A DNA stretch of 64,000 nt, from the NCBI GenBank assembly GCA_035222895.1, contig JAVYIG010006527.1, forward strand, positions 1 to 64,000, given 5' to 3'. Made by a program: the position numbers and the translations under genes. Origin of the DNA: Strongylocentrotus droebachiensis (taxonomy: Eukaryota; Echinodermata; Echinoidea; Camarodonta; Strongylocentrotidae). This document shows positions 1-12,000 of this stretch, one piece after another (the stretch's first letter is position 1; each line of letters begins with the position of its first letter). A model generated the notes under the pieces. The model saw nothing but the letters and a program-made list of their open reading frames with translations. It was not told the DNA's origin and did no database searches.

Positions 1-48
1 ATATCATATAAGAGAAACAACTTCTACATCAAAATTAGACCAGGAGAA
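1..48 (+). CDS. 4.1 exon, FERM (copy 1, cut by window edge)
   Basis: Encodes [16 protein letters not shown] of the FERM C lobe (F3, PH-like), followed by donor GTAAGT at 49. The 5' part lies outside the window. An identical copy is at 265-323. Confidence 0.85.
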
Positions 49-3000
49 GTAAGTAGACCAAAGACAGTCATAGTACATGTCTGTCAAAGACGGTAATATT
101 ATCTTGTAGAGACTTTTTAAGACCCTGCTTTGCCAAGGTTGAGATTATTTAAATATCATGCAAAAGAAAGAACTTCGTCATCTAATAAAACCAAAAGTGA
201 GTAGACAAATATCAAAGCAATTAAATTTGAGATAGACTGAGAATAAACCCCTTTGCCTTGCCAGAGATCCTCAAGATATCATATAAGAGAAACAACTTCT
301 ACATCAAAATTAGACCAGGAGAAGTAAGCAAAGAAAAATGCAAGACAAATTATTAGCCGTGAAATATTATCTTATTATCCATGGGAAGAATATGCAATAT
401 GATATTTTAAGTAATAGTGAATACCATTCCAAGGCTTCACACTAACCTTTTTCATGGAGGCCCAGACTGAACTTTTTAGAGTCAGTATGCATATGGTCTA
501 TGTGAACTTTGTTTAATTTTCCAAGAGACCAATTTTCTAAAATTGCACGGAAAAGCCCAAATTCTATCCAGTCAATGATATAATGCCATAATAAGGACCA
601 ATATTATCACGTGTTGATGTGTGTCATAATCTGTTGAAGAACATACTTTCTAATATTTCTAAGCAAGATTATATATGTAGCTCATATAAAGTTGTAATTT
701 GAAATATTATCGATACCTGTTGTTACTTAATGCACTCATTGAAATGTCGGACAAGCCGATATATGTTCCATGCGCCATTCATTTGTACAACCAAATGGAG
801 TGAGGAGCATGTGGGCCCAAGTATCACTATCAGTATCGGCTTGACGTGGTTTTCCTTCCTTCCTTCCTTCCTTTTCATCATTTTCAATGTGTAATACTAG
901 AATATAAGAATATTTCAATTTTGTCTACATCTTATTTTGATGGTTTTTATATGTTTATACACACAACGATATAGTTTCTCATATACATATTACGTATTTT
1001 TACAATGTGTGACCAAACCAAACATGTATTTTTGTGAATTTGATGAATAAAAGAATTAAATTGAATTGAATTAATTAAAGGTAACTGAATTACTGTGAAG
1101 ATAGATCTTTTCTAGTATTAAAAAAAAAGTTCTTTGTGATCTCAATCAGTTTTTTTTCAACCTAATTTTCTCCATGTTAACCAGTCTTCAACTATCTTTT
1201 CTTTCATTTAGTTTGAACAATTTGAAAGTACTATTGGATTCAAGCTGGCCAATCATAGGGCAGCTAAACGCTTGTGGAAAGTATGTGTAGAGCACCATAC
1301 ATTCTTCCGGTAAGTATGTGACACGTACCTAACAACATTGTAAAGGTTTGTTCAAAGAAGCTATGGTAAACCGCCGCAAAAGTTTTTTAATTTTTTAAAA
1401 ACGTTTACACGTAACTAATGTGTTACACATATTCACTGAGGAGAGTGAGGGGTATTACACTTACCCCAAAGAGAGAGAGAGAGAGAGAAAAAAAAGCAGT
1501 GGTTTGCCCATCATATTTGAACAAGGCTTAAATGCATGTTAAGATATAATGTTAATACTGTCACTAAACAAATTTCAGCTGTTCAGCAAAACTCTGGCCT
1601 AGGCACCTGCTACATAGCAAGGCAGCACTTGTAATAGAGACATGTGACAAAGATTGTTTGGTGTCTGGATGATGAAGCACTTTCATCTTTTGCTTTATTT
1701 TTAACTTTTTAAATAAATACAACTCAAAAGGTTTAAATATATTACTAGCTGGACTGGAGCAACATCCCACTTCCTTCTTCCTTCTCCCTCCCCCAAAGAA
1801 TAATAGAGATTGACATGGAACAAAACAAAACCAATTTTTTTTGTTTTGACATGGTACACAAATATTTTTTTAAATTTTGAACAATGTCTTTAGGCATTTG
1901 AAGAAAAATGTGTGTATATGCTATAACTTATCAAATACAATTGTAAATGCTTCATAGTGTATTTAAAGGAAAAGTAGGATGCAACTAATTGCTCAATTCA
2001 TATGTCAAGGCAATAGTAATTGTGGGGGCACATGCCTCTGGGCAACAGTGTTGAACTTCACTTTTGTGCACCCTGACCCACTTGCTGCTCCCTTATCTCT
2101 TTGCATGTTTTTGTTCATTCTTATTATGTACTTGTCTCTTGCCATGCTGTATTGTATTTGTGCTTTTTTATGAATGGTCAAATAAATAATAATAATAATA
2201 ATAATTTGAATCCTTCTTACCCTCTCTCTCTCTGTCTTTCTCCAGCCTTGTACATGCAGAACCTCCCAAGAAGAGACCCATCTTCTGGCTAGGCTCCAAG
2301 TATCGTTACAGCGGACGAACGCAGTTCCAGACCAGACAGGCTAGCGCCCTCATTGACAGGGATAGTCCAGCCGTTGAAAGAGGAAGCGAGCGAGAGGCAC
2401 ACTAGAAGTTTAGATGGTGGTAATATATCACAGAATATTTACACTACATTTTAAAGTGGGTGGGTTGGTAGTTTCCACCAGACTTGTTGGAGATACCATT
2501 AATGGTGGTATACATGTAAGTCTGCACACAGCTGACTCGTAGTCCACTAAAAAATACTGTATTTTAAAGGATAGTGTTTAGGGAAGTCTAGACAGGGATA
2601 GTCTAACTGGTACAAGAGGACTGATCAAGAGGCATACAAGGAGTTTAGACAGTGGTGGTAAAATATAGATGAGCAGCCTTTTGCCCTTTGTAAAGTTGTT
2701 GAAGGAACACAGAACAGCGTCTACCAAATACTTTTTTAATAATTTTTTTTTACAGTCCCCTATTTCTCATGTAAGGAGTTGCAATTAATGACAAACTCAA
2801 GGGAAGTCAATCTGAATCTGAATCGCACCTCTTTGAAGATGGGGCACAGGTGGTGGTAACAGAATAGTGATAATGGAAAAGCTTATGTGTCAAATCAGTA
2901 GAGGGAGGGGGAGGGGGTAGATTTTGTCATCATCTTTTGGCGTATCTACATGAATTATATAACTTCAGTTCTGTTAGATATCACCAGTAGTTATGTGCCT

Positions 3001-6000
3001 CTGACTGCGACAATGTACAAAATATATGATACATCATGATATATGAAAGTAAATGCCTTTAACTTCTTTTTTTCATTTTAATGATTCTTTAAATTTTGTG
3101 GCAATAGAAAGAAATATTTCAAATCAAATCTAATCTAATCAAATCAAAATGACTATGATTCCTTTCAAGGATATGGATCATCACCATGTGACCCTGACAG
3201 GCAGACAAGGTCGTCACACCGGACCTTAAACTCCTACTTTTCATTTTAATGATTCTTAAATTTTGGTAGGCAATGACATATCTCAAATCTAATCAAATCA
3301 AAATTACTGTATTTCCTTCCAAGGATATGGATCGTCACCACGTGACCCTGACAGGGCAGACGAGGTCGTCACACCAGACAAGGCACGGACGCTCGAAGCG
3401 CGCCCTCAGAGTGGCTACGAGGCACATGTTCCGTATGTTGACAACAACGAGGATGAGAAGAAGGTAGATTTCAATGTTATTCATATAACTCACATGTCCA
3501 CGTGATGGATACATTATATGAAGTTGTTTTAGTAATAGCAATACTTTTAGTAAATATTATATACCTCACTTAAGAAATCCAGCCATCTGATTGGTCGAAT
3601 TGCATTCATAAACTTCAACTGTTCCTGTAAAATTCCCGGTAACCATGCATAAACATTTCAATATTTTTTAATAACCATGGTTACTCCATGGTTACCCCAT
3701 AGGTTTACATGTAAATATCTTCCGCTTGGAGCCAGAAGGGCAGTAGGAGCTTTGTAAAACTAAATGTATGTACAGTACATGTCATACTGAAATGTGATGT
3801 GAAATGAAAAATATTTTTATTTTTTATTTTTTAGTCTATTTTTTTTCGGCATATAAAAGTATTAATGACTGCTTTATTTTTTTTCGGCATATAAAAGTAT
3901 TAATGACTGCTTTAATATTCGAGAAATAGTTGTTTTCATACGCTCTCGGGGAAGGTTACAATTGGGCTATTCCCCTCGGCAAGCCTCGGGGAATAGCACA
4001 ATTCTAACCTTCCCTTGAGCGTAATAAAACAACTATTTCTCTCAAAGCAGTCATTAATACTATACTATTCTATTAGTAATAGTAATAATTGCAATAGAAA
4101 TTCAAAGTGACTGTGATATACTGCATTAGTAATTGTAATTTAGTAATAGCATTCAGTCAGTCATAATAGTAGTTGTAATGATGCTTATTATATTAGTTAT
4201 TGCAATCAGAATAAAAGAAATTCCCGTCATGAGCGTTATCATAGGAACACATGGTATTTGCAAAATTTATTAAGCGTTATGATGGTAATAGTTAAGACTT
4301 TGACATTTCTCTGCATGTATAAAACTTGAGACTCGCTCAATTTATTTGATATTCAACATTCAATTTAGGTCAGTCATTGGATTCATATATGTATTGGCCC
4401 CTAAACAGAAATTAATTAGGAAATTTAATAGAAAATAACTTGATGTTTTCAATGCTCTTGTCAAATGTTAATTCATATCATTGCTTCTCCAGTATTCAAT
4501 GCACCTTATGCTGCCAATAGTACTCTATAAAAGTCAGTGTTTTCTTGCAAGTTCTGTACAGAATCCAGCTTTCATTAGACTATATCCAGTCTATGTACAG
4601 CATTCAGCATGTGTACATATTCAGTGTCTAGGTGAATGCGATGTTGACATCTACTAGAAAAAGAAATATGTATCGGGACAGTGATTCAGTACTCCTGGGT
4701 TGTAACAAGGGAAAATCCCTATTTTCAGCAACTGTCAAATACAACCCCCTTTCCCTCCATCTAAAATCAAAGCTAATCTGTATAAGAATACCTTGAACAT
4801 TCTTGAATTTCAGAGCTCAATTGTTTTGTTGGCATGATGGGACCTGAAACAGTGTGGCCAAAATGTTGATAAACGTGTAGAAATGAAAAAAAAAAGAAAA
4901 AAAGAGACTATTGTCTAGATGGGGAATCCCCGGATGAAATTGACTTAAAACTCTATGATAATGGGACATAATTGCAAAGAGCGTCAATATATCTACTCTT
5001 TAGCAATTTCAAAAGCCTACCGCATCGCCTCTTGAACTGTATGCTCTTCTTATACAGTGAGAATATTGTTTATATAGATACTGTGTTAGTAAAGATGGAT
5101 ACCTTTTAAGTCTTTCCTAATTGATTAATTTTCTAATTGGATGATAGACTAAACCTTTTGGAAAGGCTTTCTGAAATGCTCAGGAGTATTGAATGTTAAG
5201 GGGATTGTGCATGCTGTCTCACATCTTCTTTCATATACATGTACACCATGGCATGATGTCGTCCAGTAGGGTGTGACAAATATCCTCTCTCAATGGTTAA
5301 ACCTTTGACGACTGAATTGTATAGGTCCCATAGGCTTAACAAAGGCATACCTGCCAACCACTCCGATTTAGGCGGAGTTACTCCGCTTTTTTCATACCCA
5401 CTCCGAATTCCGATTGCATGCCTCAAAACTCCGATTTTTTGTAATTTTAAAATATTTTTAAAACAAACGACTGTTGCATAAGACTAAAGCATAACACAGC
5501 ACTGATAACCAGATCACGCCTTACGGGGAAACGATAAACAAAAGTACTTTATATAGCGAATGCCGCCTTATCACATAGCCTCCGCACACAGCGCTGCATG
5601 TCGCACGCATTCACTCATAGGTTCACTGAATTTGACTACACTGGATAGACACTTTCGCGCACATGGTCCGTCCGCCGCCATCTTGTTTAATTCAAAAACA
5701 ACACGGCCGCTACGTATGCTACGTGCGTTCGTGCCTTTTGAGGGGAGCATGGGGGTAGATGATCGTGCGCATGGCGCCCGCAATATAGTAGCGAAGACTT
5801 CGGTGATTCAGCGGGCGCATTGCAAGTGCAGTGCGGTATACGGTGTGTTGTTGTTCATGAACGCCGGGCCTAGCGGCCTGGGCTGTATGGTGTGTCTGTG
5901 GTACTGGTGAGTGTACGTGTGCGTGTGTAGAATACGAGCTCTGCCATTTGACTGTGGATTCCAATTTGCCATTCGACGCTTGAACGAGGTGTTTTCTTCC

Positions 6001-9000
6001 TGAATATTATCATGGATTCACTCAAAAGAGCGAGTACCCGAGAAGGAGATCCTTTGACTGGAAACAGATTTTTAAAAACGTTTTTATGCACATCTTTATT
6101 TTGGACTTGAATATGGTAGGTTCGAAATGCAGTAAGAGTGATTGGGTGTTTGTGTACGTTTTGCGCGAAAATTATGCTGCGGTGTCTTGCGTTACGGAAA
6201 GACCCCCATTTGTTACGGACAAATATGGTAAATGTTACTGACAGCCATCCTATAGGGTTGGCATCTCTGCCCCCCCCCCCCCCCCCCCAATCTACGGGCT
6301 ACTACCCCAATCCTTCGGTGGTTCGCGACCTCGTAGTCCATCCAGAAAAATTTACTCCTAATTTCTCTTGTCTCAGGTTGGCAGGTATGCAAAGGCACCA
6401 CCAGGTTCCAGTAAGCAAAGGGTTAATAAAACTATGCACAGGGGGTCAGCGGTGGAGCCCCTGTTTACATGGCTTTCCAAGAGTACCTGACTGCCGAAAT
6501 CTTGGAACTCACTTGCAACGCTGCCCGCGATAACGAGAAGATTAGTTAAAATAGAAATTTAATTTTATTGGAAGGTAACATATTGGGCTAAACAATCGAG
6601 CTAGCCAAGAATATATTTGTAAGTTGAACAGGAATGCCAGTATTCAGGCCTCGACGCCTTCCAATTGGTTGATATTGTACAGCATACATGTATATGGGAC
6701 CCTAACATTTCTGAATCTCTTTTCAGGCTCTTAATAATGTAGAAACATCAAGTATCCTTGGTTAAGCTAAGCTATAAGAGAGAGAAAAACCTTTAATTAT
6801 TCAATGCATTAATATTTGCAGTAGTTACATTACATAAATCTTTGAAGTATTATACAAGTTGAAGGTGCAAGTTAATTGTCCATTCATTCAATAATAGAAA
6901 ACAAAGACCTTTCCTTTTCTTTTTTTATCATAATAAGAACTCATTGAGATGAAGGACATATTAAGTGGAATAAGAAAAAAAGTTGTTCATACACTGTATG
7001 GTCTGCAGATTGTGTAGAGTCAAACTGATGTGCACTGTAGACTTTTCCCTCTGCACTTTTGAATATCTATAGAAAATTTGTGTAGATTGGGTTGATAGAT
7101 ATTGCTGTGACTATTTTGGAATTCATGAATTACTGGCATGGATATAATAATCATTGCAAGCTAGAAATCTTGCATGCTGTTTGCAACTAGAAACAAAAAA
7201 TAAGTAAGTGTTTGGATAATAGGATAGTGCCATGGTATAAAACTCAGTATTTTTTTAAGGCATGGCGTTTGAATGGTTACCTGGACTGATACCCTTACAT
7301 CTCCTGTAACAAATCGAGTGTGCTCTGTAGAATAGAACAGAAGTGTCTTTTTCTAGATGGAAACTGAACATTTGTCACACCCTACAAATCATATAGCCTT
7401 AGTCTGCCAGTCACTGGGTAGATTAGACAAATTGTTGTCTTCTTCCTTCTCTCTCGATTAATTTCAAACATCCCTGGCCCAACTCTTCTCTTTCTCTCCC
7501 TCTCACCCCCTCTCTCTCTCTCTATCTCTACCACACTCACAAACACGTCATTTCTCCCCCCTCACCATTCAATGCAATTCACTCGTGGAGAAATCACAGC
7601 GACTTGACTCCGAGGACGGGAGTCGCGATGCGGTATGTGCCCGGGAACGAACGCCATTCTGTGTTGCGTTGAACCGGGGCCCATGTTTTGTTGTCAGTTG
7701 CAGAGTGTTACCGTCCCACACTCTAAATGAGTCTGTTCTCCTTAAAATGATTCAGTTGTCAGAAATTTGTACGAAGCTAGCAAAAAAAAAAAAAAAAATC
7801 TTTTGCCAAATCAAGAGGCACATACGGATAATGCTTAGCCAAACTGCTGAATCATTTCATTGACTAATTGATCTATAACTGTCTGAATTTTTTCGAAAAA
7901 CTATTTGATAATACCTTATGACATGGAGTTACACATATTTATTGAAATTTATCGGTGCCATTAGAAATAAAAAGAGAAAGACAAAATTGAGAACTGAAAA
8001 AAGGGAGAAATTTAAATCAAAACAGATCAAACAGAAAAAGGCTTTTTTGAATAATCGAAATGCTATGATTCTGTTCAAGTTTGAATTTGAAGCTTAGAAA
8101 ATGTAACTGGCATCTTGTCCATGTCAAAATGATAGTCAGTAACAGATATAAATAAGGAGGTTAACATTTTCAAATCACAAAACATGGGTCTCTGGTTCGA
8201 TAAAGGTTTCCATCCGTCGCTGCATGGACAATCAGAATTCTGTTGCCGACCTTTTCCTCCTCGATTTGCTCTCAGTTTATGATTTATCTCGTCTTATCTC
8301 GTCAATGAGAGACGATTCATTTTGTTAATTTCTTTTCCCATCAAGCGAAGCATGAGTTTTGCGTGTCTCTTTTCTCACAGTGATTTGCCGTGCTAATCAA
8401 CAAAGTTAATTTTCTTATACATGTTTTGATGATTTGAAATATCTTTCATTGTAAACTCTCTTATTTGGAGCCTGCAAGCAATGGTAAAATACTCATATAA
8501 ATTACTTTAGACAGAGAAACAGGTTTAAATATCTTTGTTCTTTTAATGTAACAGTCATTATTGTTTAGATATATCCACACACAAGAAAACTCATTCTCTC
8601 TATATAAAAGGAGACACAACTTGTGAAATATACATAGATATTAGCTATGATATAAACATTTGTAAAGATGGATAGAAATTACATCCAAAAATCTTGATTT
8701 TCAATACAAATCTTAAGATTCCTATTCAAATGGAGAATAGTGAATAAAATAAATTACTACATTAACTGTCAGAATAGGATCTAATTTATTATATTTCTTG
8801 ATCAGTCAAGGATAGTAGGATAACCTTTCGTTGAGCAATGTTGGTAACTTTCAAATATCTTCAAATGTGTTTGCTTTTCATATATAATCCTATATATAGA
8901 TTTGCTCCTTTTCTTTAAACAAGAACATTTTCTTTTCCAAATTTTGATCAAAGGTCTTTGATATTATTGAGTTCAAATTTGTTTGTCTTTTCTTGGACAT

Positions 9001-12000
9001 AAAGTACAGTGCTTTTAACTTCGACCTGCTCTCTTTATATTCTTTTCCTTATTTATTTCATTGCAAATGACAGATTGTTAAATTTATTAGTTGTTTGATT
9101 CTGAAAATGATCAATCCTTGTCATATATTAAAATTACCATTCTAAGAAGACTACATGTAATTGAAGTAAGGCCTACATGACCATATTGTTATTGATGGGG
9201 TCAATTGGACCAATTTTCTAGCATCAGGGCTCATTTTGGCCATAAAGCAACCAAAGTAACCAGAATGTTGTGAGTAGGGTCAGTAAGATCACATATTCAG
9301 ATTCTGTTTATCCCTGATTGAGGCTTCCTATTTCGTTGTAAACTGCTCAATAAGCATTTGTAAATCCCACCATACAGGCAAAATATTTATATGAAGAAGA
9401 AAAAAACAAAAAACGGGCAAGTTTTGTTTTTCATGCCGCTGTAAATATGATGTTTCCATCTGTTCTTGCAGCAGACGTTTCTAATCTTTACCGCTCTTTT
9501 CTTGCTTCCATTTAACCCCCTCTCACATTGAAACACCCCCATGAACATAATGTACATGGTCTGCTGGGCTATTCCATTGTAATGGCAGGAGTTGGACTTG
9601 ACTTCTGATGAGGGAGATTACGACGCAGAAACACAGCAAGTGCGCAACATCAAGCTATCTTATTTCTCGGTCTGTTGAATTAACTTGCATCGTTCATGGC
9701 TAACACGCTCTCACTTCTCTCTCTCTCTCCGATTTGATTTGGAATTCCAGTTCCGTTCCCTCTCTGTCCTTTTCCCCCATCCAATTCAGTCCTTCCAATC
9801 CCTTACACTGTTTTTCATCTTTCTGTCTGTTCTTCCATTGTCATGTTTTTTTTAAAACTGTACAATGTTGCGTTCTGTTGGTCGTGTCTTGTATTATGAT
9901 TATTATATTATTCTTTCCTATTTTTTAATTTTAATTTTTTTACTCTCTTCATATACAGCTTTGAGAGCATTTTGATTAATCGTCGTACAAAATGTAATTT
10001 GTCTTGTTCCGTAGTAGTGTAAGAGTGATAAGAATTCTACAAAAAAGTGCTTTTTATTTCAAGTTCGTAAAGCTTGACCATATAATCTTAAGCATTGCCA
10101 GAAAAGTGTGACTATATAGTCTTGCTTCTCAAGCTCATCCTTTTAGAAGCTCAAAATTAAGGGGTAACTTTTTAAGATTACCCTTTTGAACCTTCTCATT
10201 AGGCAAGTAAAGTGGAAATTGATTGTTGTTATCCCAAGTAGGAAGTGATGTACATGTATTTCAGATTTAGGAGTTACAAATTGCACCTCAGATATGTATG
10301 TTTGGATGTACATTTCAATTCAATTCAATTCAATTATTTTGCATTGTAAACAATGTGAACACTAGGGCAAAATATAGCAATAATATTACAATATACCCAC
10401 CCAAACCCACCCTAATCTACACAAGCAACTTGCTTTTGGGCTGGCAGTTGAACATTTTTTTAATACTTATTTTCTGGAAACCTCTTGAGCATAAACAAAC
10501 ACATGATTACAGTTTTTTGGGAGATCAAATAGATCGATTAATTTTGTTAATCTTGAAAATTAAATATTTAATTCTTCATACCAATGAGCTTAAACGTATT
10601 TATCTTATCAATCTTTCTGTTCCTCCCCAAATGAAACTTGCTTCATTCCTTCCTTAGTTCCAATGATCTTGTCAACCTGACAAATATACACAATGTACAT
10701 GTAGTCTTCTTACAATAAGTGAATACATGAAGAACAATCCACTTGTCTATGTCTCTATACCAATCTACACATATCTGCGAACCTGTTTGTAACCCCTTCC
10801 CTTTCCCCCTTCCCCCTACACCCTTCCCTCTACACCATTCCCCCTTCCCCTTCCTCTGTTTCCCCTTTCTACCACTGTTCCTGTATCATTTCCCCCTTTC
10901 ATCCCATGATGATGATTTCTTTCCCCAATCCCTTATTTTCCTCTCCCCAATCCCTTATTTTTCCTCTCCCCACCAACCATCCTGTGTATTATTTTACCCT
11001 CCACCTATGAATGTATATTTCCTATCCTTGTTTCTCTGTCGATCCTACCAACCATTTCTGCAAACCTGTCGTGAATATGAACTCCTCTATCATTTTGGAA
11101 TCCAGTCGGCATGATGGTAGCATGATGATGTTAGTGATGTTGATTGCCAATTTGAAGATTTGATTTTGACTTAAGTCCGTTATTGTCATGGTAACCTTTT
11201 ATTTCTTTAAATAAAAAAAAAGTATTGCAATGCTTCTTTCGTTATTCAGTCCCTCCCTTGTATACCTTTGTCATTTTCGGTTGATTTGATTTTGGTTTTT
11301 ATTCCGAAGTATGCATATTTGTCAATTTACCAGCTTCAAGCAACCCTGTTGCCAATAAGATTTTGTGCTGTTCAAGTCAAAATGTTCCTGTCTGTCTATC
11401 TTTGTTATTATTTCCAGCAAGCATAATTTCCTGGTCTCTTTGAAAAGAGAGAGTTTGATGCAAATTTCCCCCCTTGTTTTCTAGCATGCCAAATATATGA
11501 TTTGCTGTGTTTCTTATCATTTTAAAGTGATATTGATAATGTAGTACAGTTAATCCTGTAAGTTTGTAGATTTTCAAGAGTTAAATTTTAGGAGTTAAAA
11601 ATGGTTTTCTTTTTAATCTTGATACCAATGTATCATCATTGTTTGAGTGACCAAAGTGTTGGTAGCAATACGCAATTTAGGACATTAATACTATGATGGT
11701 AATATTTTGATTTTGAAACTTTACTAGAGAACACAGGATGAGGTTAATTGATTGATTATCATATAACCACATTGTGCCTTAATTGTTGTAGTCTTTGCTC
11801 CTTTTCTTTTTTTTCTCCAGTTTTTGTTATACAAACCTATCCTAAGGGTTTACATGTATATGTTTACTAGAATAACATCAATTTGATTGATATCGATATG
11901 GAAACAAATCTGATGAGCTTTGTCTGTCTTTAATGAAATAAATTGGCATTAAAATGTCAACTTTTAATGCAGACAGAACAAGATGGTGAAGATTGACCTG

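Larger units (their letters stand above)
3464..7590 (+). other. 4.1 intron with two transposon-like elements
   Basis: Holds a dispersed palindromic element (about 3560-4061) and an inverted-repeat element with a CpG-rich core (5345-6390), listed separately. A pyrimidine-rich stretch lies at about 7436-7560. The rest is AT-rich with no supported gene. Confidence 0.6.

Noticed and set aside
10743..11114. 123-aa Pro/Phe/Ser-rich ORF
   Set aside because: Arises from a pyrimidine-rich intron stretch; no start context, splice sites or family match.
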